Below are positions 1 through 8,708 of a stretch of DNA of 21,508 nucleotides, one piece after another; positions within the stretch are counted from its first letter, which is position 1, and every line of letters starts with the position of its first letter. The notes under the pieces were generated by a model, which worked only from the letters and a program-made list of their open reading frames with translations, did no database searches and was not told the origin of the DNA. This DNA is from an archaeon UBA55. Lineage in GTDB: Archaea; Undinarchaeota; Undinarchaeia; Undinarchaeales; Undinarchaeaceae. The translations under genes were made by a program, and so were the position numbers. The stretch lies in contig DAFN01000006.1 of NCBI GenBank assembly GCA_002495465.1, positions 42,092 to 63,599 of the forward strand. The letters run 5' to 3'.

Positions 1-396
1 AAGAATATGTGCAATAACTTCTGTATCTGTCTCTGATTTGAATTTATGACCCTTCTTCTCAAGCTCATTTTTCAGTTCCGAGTAATTCTCTATAATTCCG
101 TTATGAACGACTGCAATTTTTCCGCTGCAGTCCGTCAGTGGGTGTGCGTTTTCTTTCGTTGGCGCTCCATGGGTGGCCCACCGTGTATGGCCTATCCCTG
201 AATTACCCTCTAAAGAGGTGAAATCGAGGGCATTGGAAACCTCTGAGACTTCTCCTTTGTCTTTGAGAATTTCCAAGCCCTCTCCCACCACTGCAATACC
301 TATGGAATCGTAACCGCGGTATTCAAGGCGCTTCAGTGAGTTCAGGAGAAGTCCTGAAGCTTTTCGGTTTCCGGTGTAGCCTATTATTCCGCACAT
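1..396 (-). CDS. glmS: Glutamine--fructose-6-phosphate aminotransferase (GlmS), N-terminal part, cut by window edge
   Basis: GlmS converts fructose-6-phosphate and glutamine to glucosamine-6-phosphate, the entry step to UDP-GlcNAc and surface glycans, in the cytoplasm. The visible 132 codons are the N-terminal Ntn-type glutaminase domain. They begin MCGIIGY, where Cys2 becomes the N-terminal nucleophile after Met removal, and continue with [19 protein letters not shown] and [10 protein letters not shown], all hallmark GlmS motifs. The isomerase half lies outside the window. The ATG at 396 is fixed because the catalytic Cys must be residue 2. A TATA-like box 421-430 is centred about 29 bases upstream with no Shine-Dalgarno, so the mRNA is probably leaderless. 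It is divergent from the winged-helix gene at 491. PurF-type amidotransferases share the fold, but the motifs fit GlmS much better. Confidence 0.95.
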   Translation of the reverse strand, partial: MCGIIGYTGNRKASGLLLNSLKRLEYRGYDSIGIAVVGEGLEILKDKGEVSEVSNALDFTSLEGNSGIGHTRWATHGAPTKENAHPLTDCSGKIAVVHNGIIENYSELKNELEKKGHKFKSETDTEVIAHIL

Positions 397-420
397 ATTC
401 TTATTTTACTCGGGAGCTAC

Positions 421-430
421 TTATAAGCAT
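421..430 (-). promoter_or_regulatory. TATA box of glmS
   Basis: Read on the minus strand this is ATGCTTATAA, centred about 29 bases before the glmS ATG at 396. This spacing places the transcription start at or next to the start codon. Inferred from position and composition only. Confidence 0.5.
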
Positions 431-456
431 TATTAAAAAATTTATAACACCACTAA

Positions 457-468
457 AAAATTTATATA
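457..468 (+). promoter_or_regulatory. TATA box of the winged-helix gene
   Basis: The A/T-rich stretch aaaatttatata is centred about 28 bases before the ATG at 491. No Shine-Dalgarno lies between, which suggests a leaderless mRNA. A second similar stretch (aaaaaatttata, about 435-446) lies just upstream and could be an alternative or an operator half. Confidence 0.5.
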
Positions 469-490
469 CTACTTCTGAAATATAGCCTTC

Positions 491-1405
491 ATGTACTTGG
501 TAGAAAAGAAAGACAAGGGTCTCTTCACTCTCCCTGCAAAGGAGCTCAGCTGCGAAAATTTGAAGGTTATGGGCTCTCCTTTAGCGACCAGAATACTAGA
601 AACGCTTTCAAAGGGTTCTAGTTATCCAAAGGAAATTGCAGAGCGTCTTGGTGTTCACGAACAAAAGGTTTACTACCACATAAAGAATTTTCTGAAGAAT
701 GGTATTGTTGAGGTTAGCGGGGAAGAGTCCAGACAGGGTGCAACTGCAAAGTACTATGCTCTGACCAGACCTTCCTTTTTCGTTCGTTTCAAGGATCCTA
801 TCCGAACTGGCAAGCTTTCAGAAGAACGCAAAAGCGAATTCCTCGAGCCCTTCATCAAGGACGGTTCCCTGAATGCCAATATAATAATCGGTAGCCCTCA
901 CGCCCACGGACCGGAAAGGTCCAGAAGTCGTGATGGTTTTTATGGAATAGATGTAGCTCTTTTCCTTGGAACCTTCCTCAATTATGCCAGCAAGACCAAT
1001 GTTCGTCTGGATACTGAACTTCGTTCTGAGGATTTGAGGAAAAATCTTATACTCCTCGGAGGTCCCGTAGTCAACAAAATAACGGAGCGTTTTAACGCAA
1101 AAATGCCAATACGATTTGATTTCAAGACTAAGGATATCTATTCTTCAATAACAAAGAAAACATACTCTGCAGATGAGACTGGTCTAATAGTTCGATTTCC
1201 AAATCCTTACAAGAAAGATAAACATGTTCTTGTTCTTGCAGGAAAGCGCTATTCAGGAACAAGGGCTGCAACTATTGCACTTGTTGAGCATCTTGAAACT
1301 ATAGAGAAAGGCAATGATAAAAAGCCAAAAATTTTCGCGAAAGTCGTAGAAGGTATAGATGCTGACTCTGACGGAACTGTAGATTCTCTTGAGTTTTTGG
1401 AATAA
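491..1405 (+). CDS. Winged-helix DNA-binding protein fused to an S-layer-type GGP domain with an EF-hand-like C-terminus
   Basis: A 304-residue protein with no signal peptide. Residues about 28-92 form an ArsR-like winged helix (ATRILETL, SYPKEIAERLGV, KVYYHIKNFLKNGIVEV), so it probably binds DNA. Residues about 128-270 resemble the domain repeated in archaeal S-layer proteins: IIIGSPHAHGPERSRSRDG, a LILLGGPVVN turn at 186-195, then a VLVLAGKRYSGTRAA strand-turn at 246-260. Residues 290-301 match the canonical 12-residue EF-hand loop (D290, D292, D294, G295, D298, E301). Archaeal regulators with this S-layer-like half exist as far as I recall, but the ligand is unknown to me. It stands alone with its own TATA box, divergent from glmS. 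A role in sensing envelope state or calcium is inference only. Confidence 0.8.
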   Translation: MYLVEKKDKGLFTLPAKELSCENLKVMGSPLATRILETLSKGSSYPKEIAERLGVHEQKVYYHIKNFLKNGIVEVSGEESRQGATAKYYALTRPSFFVRFKDPIRTGKLSEERKSEFLEPFIKDGSLNANIIIGSPHAHGPERSRSRDGFYGIDVALFLGTFLNYASKTNVRLDTELRSEDLRKNLILLGGPVVNKITERFNAKMPIRFDFKTKDIYSSITKKTYSADETGLIVRFPNPYKKDKHVLVLAGKRYSGTRAATIALVEHLETIEKGNDKKPKIFAKVVEGIDADSDGTVDSLEFLE

Positions 1406-1432
1406 TTTTCCACTCATTTTCTCTTATAGAAA

Positions 1433-1444
1433 TGCTTATAAGCT
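1433..1444 (+). promoter_or_regulatory. TATA box of the transglutaminase-like gene
   Basis: The stretch tgcttataagct is centred about 31 bases before the ATG at 1470. The spacing predicts a leaderless or near-leaderless transcript. Confidence 0.45.
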
Positions 1445-1469
1445 ATTAATCACTCTACAGTAGTAACAA

Positions 1470-2108
1470 ATGAAGAAACTACTAGTAATGGCTGTTTTAC
1501 TGGTCGCTCCCATGATGTTTTTTGGAATTTCTGTGGAGAAATCGGCAGCTATGGCACCTTTTACAGCTTCGGTTTCGGAAGCAGAATATGACTGGTCTGC
1601 AAACAGAGAGTCTTTTAGCTCAATTTATTTAGATCAGACAGAAAATTGTGAGTCTGGCGGAGTATTCCGTTCAAGGACAAAAAATGTCCAGCTTTCAGGA
1701 CCAACTGCACTTCTAGTTGCATCTGAACTCTCAACTGGTTCCCAGATGGAAAATGTAGAATCTATGTTCAATTATGTATCAAACATGCCATATCTACGCT
1801 ATTCAGAATGGCGCAATACAGAGGATATATTGAAAACTATGAATGGAGACTGTGCTGACAAATCAGTTGCACTCGTTTCTCTTCTAAAGGGCGCGGGATT
1901 CGAGTCCTATGTTGTTTACGGTGATGAGATAGACGGATACAGCCATGCGTGGGTATCTGTAAATATAGACGGCTACTGGCTGCAGCTTGATGCCACTACA
2001 AATGATATGTTTTCTATCTATGCCTGTATAGAGGAAGGCTGCGACTTCTCTTCTCACTACAAAATTGTTGGTTTTTTCGACAATTCTGAAAGTTATTATT
2101 GCTCTTAG
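1470..2108 (+). CDS. Secreted transglutaminase-like (papain-fold) protein
   Basis: A 212-residue exported protein. A basic N-terminus and hydrophobic run (about residues 5-20) form a signal peptide or anchor. The C-terminal half carries the transglutaminase-core triad in the usual order: C128 in NGDCADKS, H159 in YSHAWVSV and D174 in LQLDATTND. Archaeal members of this superfamily are mostly thought to be proteases or amidases rather than protein cross-linkers. The domain is short, and further Cys residues (C60, C186, C191, C211) suggest disulfides outside the cell. The gene faces the Cys-rich lipoprotein gene with only 7 bases between the two stop codons. The substrate is unknown. Confidence 0.8.
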   Translation: MKKLLVMAVLLVAPMMFFGISVEKSAAMAPFTASVSEAEYDWSANRESFSSIYLDQTENCESGGVFRSRTKNVQLSGPTALLVASELSTGSQMENVESMFNYVSNMPYLRYSEWRNTEDILKTMNGDCADKSVALVSLLKGAGFESYVVYGDEIDGYSHAWVSVNIDGYWLQLDATTNDMFSIYACIEEGCDFSSHYKIVGFFDNSESYYCS

Positions 2109-2115
2109 TATATTT

Positions 2116-3162
2116 CTAGCGCTTTCTGCTCTGCTTAGCGTGCTGTTTTGCAAGTATCTTTATCTTAGACAGTATACTGTCGATGAGTTTTATTGGTACT
2201 GCGCTTTGTCCAAGCGTAAGGACTGATAAGAAGGTTCCAACTACGTCGTATACTCCTACAAACCTGGCTATTCCACAATAAATTCTTTCTTCCGAAGTTT
2301 TATTTTCAAGTGCGTCGCATTCAGTTATATCTTTATTATCGACATAGAGTTCAATTAGTGGTATGCTGTTTGCCGTCAGCTCGCCTGCGCTGTATATCAA
2401 TTCTTCTGTTCTTCCCTTTCCTTCAACAGGATTTCGTATTCCCTCTCTCTTTTTTATTTCTTTGCAGTTTCCGTAAAGCCACATTGAGTCAGCCCTGCTA
2501 ATACAGCTTTCTCTTTCTCTGCAGTCTTCTCCTGTCCAACATCCCACTGGCTTCTGAAGTATCTTTTTATAATCTGCTTCAATCAGTTCAAGCTTGTGTG
2601 TGAAGGAGCTGTCATTCAGAAGTTTCTCAACACAATTCCAGTTCCTTTTTGGCTGGCAACTTGAAAAATCATAACAGTCAATAAGTGCAGAAAACATCCA
2701 TCTCCAGTCCTCCTTCCCAAATTCCGTATTTTTTAGTTCATCTTCCAAAAATATGCCGGACTTTGTCACTATTTTCTCTGCGTTTATATCAAGATAGTGC
2801 GTCCAAGTTCCATATATCTCGTATTCCTGTTTTAATTTCCATCCAAAAATACCTTTCTTTGCGACCTTTTTGAGCAGAATTCTTTCCAGCCCTTCTTCCT
2901 CGTCAAGAATGTCAATGTACTTTTTGTTTACAGGTTTTCCCTGAAGATACAGAGTTATTTCTTCTTCCGCAACAAGATACTTTCCTAAATAATTGATTTC
3001 CAAGACCTCTTCTGTTTTCCAGCAGCCTTCTCCCTGTATACTAATATCAATTTCTTCAAGAGCTAAGGTAATTTTTTGTCTGGCATTTTCACTGTCCCCT
3101 GAATAAGATATACATCCACTGATGACAATAACAGTGAGCAGCAATAATGACACTAGCTTCAT
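2116..3162 (-). CDS. Cys-rich lipoprotein, function unknown
   Basis: I do not recognise this family. From the ATG at 3162 the protein has 348 residues and starts with a lipoprotein signal: MKLVSLLLLTVIVISGC, lipobox Cys at residue 17. A longer reading from 3195 would add 11 residues. It is less likely because a TATA box at 3180-3192 sits about 25 bases before 3162, matching the leaderless pattern. After the lipobox there are ten Cys residues, several in Cys-x5-Cys type clusters (GCWTGEDCRERESC), an even number that fits disulfide bonding outside the membrane. The C-terminus has a moderately hydrophobic stretch (FVGVYDVVGTFLSVLTLG) and a basic tail ending KQSRKR, which could be a second membrane contact. 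It converges with the transglutaminase-like gene and is divergent from the flippase gene. Confidence 0.75.
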   Translation of the reverse strand: MKLVSLLLLTVIVISGCISYSGDSENARQKITLALEEIDISIQGEGCWKTEEVLEINYLGKYLVAEEEITLYLQGKPVNKKYIDILDEEEGLERILLKKVAKKGIFGWKLKQEYEIYGTWTHYLDINAEKIVTKSGIFLEDELKNTEFGKEDWRWMFSALIDCYDFSSCQPKRNWNCVEKLLNDSSFTHKLELIEADYKKILQKPVGCWTGEDCRERESCISRADSMWLYGNCKEIKKREGIRNPVEGKGRTEELIYSAGELTANSIPLIELYVDNKDITECDALENKTSEERIYCGIARFVGVYDVVGTFLSVLTLGQSAVPIKLIDSILSKIKILAKQHAKQSRKR

Positions 3163-3179
3163 ATTGATATATGCCTTCC

Positions 3180-3192
3180 TAAATATTTTAAA
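3180..3192 (-). promoter_or_regulatory. TATA box of the Cys-rich lipoprotein gene
   Basis: On the minus strand this reads TTTAAAATATTTA, centred about 25 bases before the ATG at 3162. It supports that start over the upstream ATG at 3195, which lies on the wrong side of the box. Confidence 0.5.
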
Positions 3193-3223
3193 CAAAATCC
3201 CCTGAAGCCACGGGTATCATACT

Positions 3224-3233
3224 ATTTTTATAC
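3224..3233 (+). promoter_or_regulatory. TATA box of the flippase gene
   Basis: An attttta-tac stretch centred about 27 bases before the ATG at 3256. A C-rich, not purine-rich, sequence precedes the ATG, so a leaderless transcript is likely. Confidence 0.5.
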
Positions 3234-3255
3234 TACGCTTCCTTACCCCCCTTCG

Positions 3256-4746
3256 ATGAGCAAATCCAGGAAAATAAGCGGAGAAGTGGCATTTTCATAT
3301 TTTATCATAGCCCTGAATGTCGTATTAGGACCGATTCTCATAATTCTCCTTACAAGGACTCTTGGTGTCGAGCTCTATGGAGTCTTCATGCTTCTTGTTG
3401 CTCTAATTTCTCTTCTGTCCCTTGTCCTTCAGCCGGGTCTGTCACAATATCTTGTCGCAAGGCTTCCTGAAATGCCAAAAAAGAAATGGCCGCAGGTTTT
3501 TCATTCAATTCTGGCATTCGAGCTGATTTTCCTTTCATCAGCCTTGCTCCTGTTTTATTTCACTCCACTGAGGGGCTGGTTCCTGGAGTTTAATAGGCTC
3601 TCAGGGTATTCCGAACTATTTTCAATCAGTCTCTTCATAACATTCACTGCAACGCTTATTGTTGTGTATGAATTCTATTTCAAGGCAAAGCAAAGAATAA
3701 ATTTCTCCAATCTAATGGGATTCATACGCGGCAAGGGCTGGGTCATTTTTCTGCTTGCCTTTTTCGCATTGTACAAGACCCTTTCTTTGATGGATGTTCT
3801 AATGGTCTGGCTGGTCTCCAACATCGCCGTGCTTCTTATATTTATGTGGGCAAGCCGTTCAGATATTGCCTTGTTTATCAGAGGTGGTGGAATTAAATTC
3901 AGCGCAGCCAAACAAGGTTTCTGGTTCGGTTTTCCCTTGATACTTATGTCTGTCATGACCTGGGTCATAATGACTAGTGATCGTTACATACTCAATTATA
4001 TGGGATCTGTTGAGCTGGTCGGTCTCTATGCAGTTCCTTACGCTCTGTTTAGTCTTATATTCAATCTTGGAAACGCTCCTAACAATGTTTTACTTCCTTA
4101 TTTTTCTGAGAGCAGGATAACTGACAGAAAAAAATACAGTTTCTATGTCAGCGCTTCTCTGAAATACGGTCTTCTTGTGCTTGTCCCCGGAACTGTCGGA
4201 GCCTATATCTTGGGCGCTGAACTCATAAGTCTTCTTTCAGGAAATGCTTTCATGGCATCCGTTCCTCTTGTGGCAACTCTTATGGCATTTCCACTCTTCG
4301 CCCTTCTCGGAGCAATTGGAACTAATGTTCTAATGATACATGGCAAGACTAAATCTATCGGCTTTATCTACAGCTTCGGAGCCCTTCTTAACATATCCTT
4401 CAACATAATTCTTATACCTCTCTACGGGATGCACGGTGCGGCGGTAGCAACTGTAATCAGCTATTTCGTAATAGCAATCCTAGTCTTTTATCCTGCCAGC
4501 AATCTTGTAAGTTTCGACTACAGATACGTAAAAATTCCACACATTCTGCTTTCTGCGGCAATAATGGGACTCTCAATCGCATACATACATCCTGCTAGTG
4601 CAGTGTCAAAACTCATGACAATAGCTCTTGGAGTTGCGGTCTTCGGGGCCTCAGCCTATGCAACTGGGGTTTTCAACATAAAAGAGAAGGCACTCTTCAA
4701 GTCTATAATGTCACTCCCTTTCAACAGGAAAGCCAGTAAGCTTTAA
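3256..4746 (+). CDS. Oligosaccharide flippase, Wzx/RfbX-type (MOP superfamily)
   Basis: A 496-residue polytopic membrane protein with about 12-14 hydrophobic helices spread evenly over its length. This is the size and layout of polysaccharide-export flippases, which move lipid-linked oligosaccharides across the membrane. Family-typical elements are the N-terminal VAFSYFIIALNVVLGPI and RTLGVELYGVFML (the R-x-L-G-x-E-x-Y-G motif of the first helices), the mid-protein SDRYILNYMGSVELVGLYAVPYAL, and HGAAVATVISYF near helix 10. It may export a glycan precursor for an S-layer or N-glycosylation; glmS at the window start belongs to the same supply line. No glycosyltransferase gene is next to it. Its stop codon overlaps the candidate promoter of the pyrG unit. 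Confidence 0.88.
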   Translation: MSKSRKISGEVAFSYFIIALNVVLGPILIILLTRTLGVELYGVFMLLVALISLLSLVLQPGLSQYLVARLPEMPKKKWPQVFHSILAFELIFLSSALLLFYFTPLRGWFLEFNRLSGYSELFSISLFITFTATLIVVYEFYFKAKQRINFSNLMGFIRGKGWVIFLLAFFALYKTLSLMDVLMVWLVSNIAVLLIFMWASRSDIALFIRGGGIKFSAAKQGFWFGFPLILMSVMTWVIMTSDRYILNYMGSVELVGLYAVPYALFSLIFNLGNAPNNVLLPYFSESRITDRKKYSFYVSASLKYGLLVLVPGTVGAYILGAELISLLSGNAFMASVPLVATLMAFPLFALLGAIGTNVLMIHGKTKSIGFIYSFGALLNISFNIILIPLYGMHGAAVATVISYFVIAILVFYPASNLVSFDYRYVKIPHILLSAAIMGLSIAYIHPASAVSKLMTIALGVAVFGASAYATGVFNIKEKALFKSIMSLPFNRKASKL

Positions 4747-4750
4747 ATAG
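4741..4750 (+). promoter_or_regulatory. Candidate TATA box for the pyrG leader
   Basis: The sequence ctttaaatag overlaps the flippase stop codon and is centred about 26 bases before an ATG at 4771. A second A/T stretch (tcttaattatat, 4761-4772) would instead start transcription near 4797. The sequence alone does not decide which is used. Confidence 0.4.
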
Positions 4751-4770
4751 CTCTCTGAACTCTTAATTAT

Positions 4771-7245
<2,475 letters not shown>

Positions 7246-7253
7246 GTAAGAAA

Positions 7254-7263
7254 GCTTAAAAGG
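7254..7263 (+). promoter_or_regulatory. TATA box of the L40e gene
   Basis: The stretch gcttaaaagg is centred about 29 bases before the ATG at 7288, suggesting L40e has its own near-leaderless promoter downstream of htpX. Confidence 0.45.
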
Positions 7264-7287
7264 CTCCTCCTACAGTAAAATAGAGTT

Positions 7288-7455
7288 ATGGCAAAGTTCC
7301 CTGAGGCTATGAAAGCTCTTTTTGACAATGTCTACATATGCATGAACTGCAATGCAACTAACCGTGTTGATATAAAGCGCTTCAGGCTCGGAAAGGCAAA
7401 GTGCCGTGAGTGCAAGCGAAAGCAGTTAAGGCCAAAGAAGCGCGGAAACAAGTAG
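7288..7455 (+). CDS. rpl40e: 50S ribosomal protein L40e
   Basis: A 55-residue, very basic zinc-binding protein of the large ribosomal subunit. In eukaryotes L40 is made as a ubiquitin fusion; in archaea it is free, as here. The two zinc knuckles are CMNC (residues 18-21) and CREC (39-42), separated by the typical NRVDIKRFRLGKAK linker, and the tail is KQLRPKKRGNK. The family is found in archaea and eukaryotes and not in bacteria, so this gene is the strongest lineage marker in the window. It lies 42 bases after htpX with its own TATA-like box. Confidence 0.95.
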   Translation: MAKFPEAMKALFDNVYICMNCNATNRVDIKRFRLGKAKCRECKRKQLRPKKRGNK

Positions 7456-7459
7456 TTAA

Positions 7460-7470
7460 TTATTTAAACG
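7460..7470 (+). promoter_or_regulatory. TATA box of the CuA-type lipoprotein gene
   Basis: The stretch ttatttaaacg is centred about 26 bases before ATG 7491, which is reached through a T-rich run (about 7479-7490). The T run may also serve as the L40e transcription terminator. Confidence 0.5.
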
Positions 7471-7490
7471 TATTCTGTATTTTAGTTTTT

Positions 7491-7940
7491 ATGGGAAATA
7501 AAATATTGATGCTCATTCTTCTTTCTATTGTACTTATTGTAAGTGGCTGCACTGGTTCATCACCTGATTCACAAAGTACTCAAGATATCCAAGAAGAAGG
7601 TGCTTCTGTTTCAGATTCACCGTCTGAAGAATCAGATTCCCAGTCAGCAGATTCCCAAGGAGAAGTAAAGGAGTTTTCATTGACTGCAAAAAGGTTTAGT
7701 TTTACTCCTGAAGAAATTACAGTCAAGAAAGGAGATACAGTCCGTCTCACAATCACAAGCGAGGACACAAGTCATGGCTTTAGTTTGCCTGATTTTGATA
7801 TAAATGAGCAAATTCCTTCCGGTAAGACAGTAAGTATTGAATTTATAGCTGACAAGTCCGGTGAATTCACATTCCGCTGTTCAGTATTCTGCGGTTCTGG
7901 CCACGGCAGTATGAGTGGAACTCTTATAGTTCAGGACTAG
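7491..7940 (+). CDS. Cupredoxin lipoprotein with a complete CuA-type copper site
   Basis: A 149-residue exported copper protein. The N-terminus MGNKILMLILLSIVLIVSGC is a lipoprotein signal with lipobox Cys20. A Ser/Asp/Glu-rich linker (about 21-58) precedes a cupredoxin domain (60-149). The metal loop is C130-x3-C134-x3-H138-x2-M141, with upstream H95 in TSHGF. This is the ligand set and spacing of the binuclear CuA centre of cytochrome oxidase subunit II and nitrous-oxide reductase. The carbonyl-donating Glu of COX2 is replaced by Val132. There is no COX2 transmembrane hairpin and no oxidase gene nearby. It could carry electrons, deliver copper to an oxidase elsewhere, or buffer copper. Start at 7491 is chosen for the signal and TATA spacing; a frame opening at 7410 would run through L40e. 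Confidence 0.85.
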   Translation: MGNKILMLILLSIVLIVSGCTGSSPDSQSTQDIQEEGASVSDSPSEESDSQSADSQGEVKEFSLTAKRFSFTPEEITVKKGDTVRLTITSEDTSHGFSLPDFDINEQIPSGKTVSIEFIADKSGEFTFRCSVFCGSGHGSMSGTLIVQD

Positions 7941-8188
7941 GAGCCGCCTGCTCCAATAAATACAGGTTCTTTCTCGACTTCATAGTCTTTTTTGCCGCAT
8001 TCCTTGCAGTCAGGTGCGTAGTCTTTCAAATCTCCCTCTAAATCACAGTACAGAGTCTTGTCACTGCTAGTTTTATCGACTCCGCAAACTACTGGCACGT
8101 GAACCCTGTCGAGGTGATCGCAGTTCTTGCACTTTACTTCAACTTCAACAAACATTGTTGGCTCAGACATTTTTACACTTTCTTCCAT
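7937..8188 (-). CDS. Small zinc-ribbon protein, function unknown
   Basis: An 83-residue acidic cytoplasmic protein with six Cys: C20-x2-C23, C35, C48 and C61-x2-C64 (CKNC and CKECG). The first and last pairs look like the two knuckles of a zinc ribbon around a short beta core (MFVEVEVKCKNC, HVPVVC). The tail is VEKEPVFIGAGGS. I do not recognise a named family. ATG 8188 is chosen because a TATA box (8210-8219) is centred about 27 bases upstream. An in-frame ATG at 8170 is possible. Its stop overlaps the stop of the convergent CuA lipoprotein gene in the palindrome CTAG. Confidence 0.75.
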   Translation of the reverse strand: MEESVKMSEPTMFVEVEVKCKNCDHLDRVHVPVVCGVDKTSSDKTLYCDLEGDLKDYAPDCKECGKKDYEVEKEPVFIGAGGS

Positions 8189-8209
8189 GGAGCCAGTAAT
8201 ATGCAGACT

Positions 8210-8219
8210 CTTATATTAG
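8210..8219 (-). promoter_or_regulatory. TATA box of the 83-residue zinc-ribbon gene
   Basis: On the minus strand CTAATATAAG, centred about 27 bases before ATG 8188. It lies just downstream of the DUF378 terminator hairpin, so this gene is insulated from readthrough. Confidence 0.45.
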
Positions 8220-8220
8220 T

Positions 8221-8257
8221 TTCTTAAAAAATAAAAAGTGGCGGCCGAAACCGCCAC
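8221..8257 (-). terminator. Hairpin plus T-tract terminator of the DUF378 gene
   Basis: On the minus strand a perfect 7-bp stem (GTGGCGG/CCGCCAC, 8238-8257, six-base loop) is followed directly by TTTTTATTTTTTAAGAA. It ends the transcript coming from the DUF378 gene at 8484. This is a bacterial-style intrinsic terminator; archaeal termination usually needs only the T-tract. The GC-rich stem stands out from the A/T-rich surroundings. Confidence 0.65.
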
Positions 8258-8283
8258 AAGATTGTCTACTGTTTAATAATTTC

Positions 8284-8484
8284 TTACTTGTTTGTTACTG
8301 TGTTGTAAAGCATGTAAAGTGCTGATAGTCCTACAAGAAGGTAAAGTAACCTCTGTAGTGTTGGTAGAGAGCCAAGCAGTGCATCTACAAAATCCCACTG
8401 GAAAGCCGCTATCAAACCCCAATTAAGACCTCCAAGTATAACCAGTCCCAGGGCAGCCATATCTAGTCTATTATTTTTTGCCAT
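8284..8484 (-). CDS. DUF378 family small membrane protein
   Basis: A 66-residue protein with two transmembrane helices: about 10-28, containing the family signature GGLNWGL, and about 47-61 (LLYLLVGLSALYMLY). DUF378 proteins have this exact layout and no established function. The start is ATG 8484. It is preceded at 6-7 bases by a strong Shine-Dalgarno (GGGGGTGAT, 8489-8497), one of the clearest in this window. A GTG at 8493 falls inside that site and is rejected. The promoter is probably the box at 8535-8544, giving a leader of about 29 bases. A hairpin/T-tract terminator follows the gene. Strong ribosome binding plus a strong terminator suggest a well-expressed single gene. Confidence 0.85.
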   Translation of the reverse strand: MAKNNRLDMAALGLVILGGLNWGLIAAFQWDFVDALLGSLPTLQRLLYLLVGLSALYMLYNTVTNK

Positions 8485-8488
8485 AGGT

Positions 8489-8497
8489 ATCACCCCC
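8489..8497 (-). promoter_or_regulatory. Strong Shine-Dalgarno of the DUF378 gene
   Basis: GGGGGTGAT on the minus strand closely matches the complement of the archaeal 16S 3' end and decides ATG 8484 as the start. Most other genes in the window have no such site. Confidence 0.75.
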
Positions 8498-8534
8498 TTT
8501 GTAGGTTTTCATATATAGCGCCTAATGTAGGTTT

Positions 8535-8544
8535 GCTTATAAGT
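8535..8544 (-). promoter_or_regulatory. Likely TATA box of the DUF378 gene
   Basis: The palindromic gcttataagt is placed to start transcription near 8513, leaving room for the Shine-Dalgarno in the leader. The nearer atatata (8511-8517) would start transcription inside or after the Shine-Dalgarno and is less likely. Confidence 0.4.
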
Positions 8545-8552
8545 CTTGCTTA

Positions 8553-8672
8553 TCAGCAAAATTCGCAGATTTCCCCTTCTTTTTCTTTCAAAGGCTTACC
8601 ACATTTTGCACAATCTCCGGGACCGTCTCCTTGATATTCACAGTCCTCGCAAACATAATGCTTTCCTGCCAT
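8553..8672 (-). CDS. 39-residue zinc-ribbon/rubredoxin-like mini-protein
   Basis: A very short gene encoding MAGKHYVCEDCEYQGDGPGD followed by CAKCGKPLKEKEGEICEFC. It has three Cys-x2-Cys pairs (C8/C11, C21/C24, C36/C39) in 39 residues. The first two pairs, separated by ten residues with a Gly-rich turn, look like a zinc ribbon or a shortened rubredoxin-like knuckle; the last pair is at the extreme C-terminus. It is probably cytoplasmic and metal-binding. The reading frame is supported by the regular Cys spacing, a TATA box (8691-8700) centred about 26 bases before ATG 8672, and a fit between its two neighbours. The function is unknown. Confidence 0.75.
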   Translation of the reverse strand: MAGKHYVCEDCEYQGDGPGDCAKCGKPLKEKEGEICEFC

Positions 8673-8690
8673 ATTTGGACTAAAGTGAGA

Positions 8691-8700
8691 TAATTTATAA
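8691..8700 (-). promoter_or_regulatory. TATA box of the 39-residue zinc-ribbon gene
   Basis: On the minus strand TTATAAATTA, about 24-26 bases before ATG 8672; no Shine-Dalgarno, so leaderless. It partly sits in the spacer after the stop of the 323-residue gene at 8709. Confidence 0.5.
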
Positions 8701-8708
8701 TGCTTTGC

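Noticed and set aside
7410..7490. Longer start for the CuA lipoprotein
   Set aside because: The extension reads through the L40e gene in another frame and would bury the lipoprotein signal.
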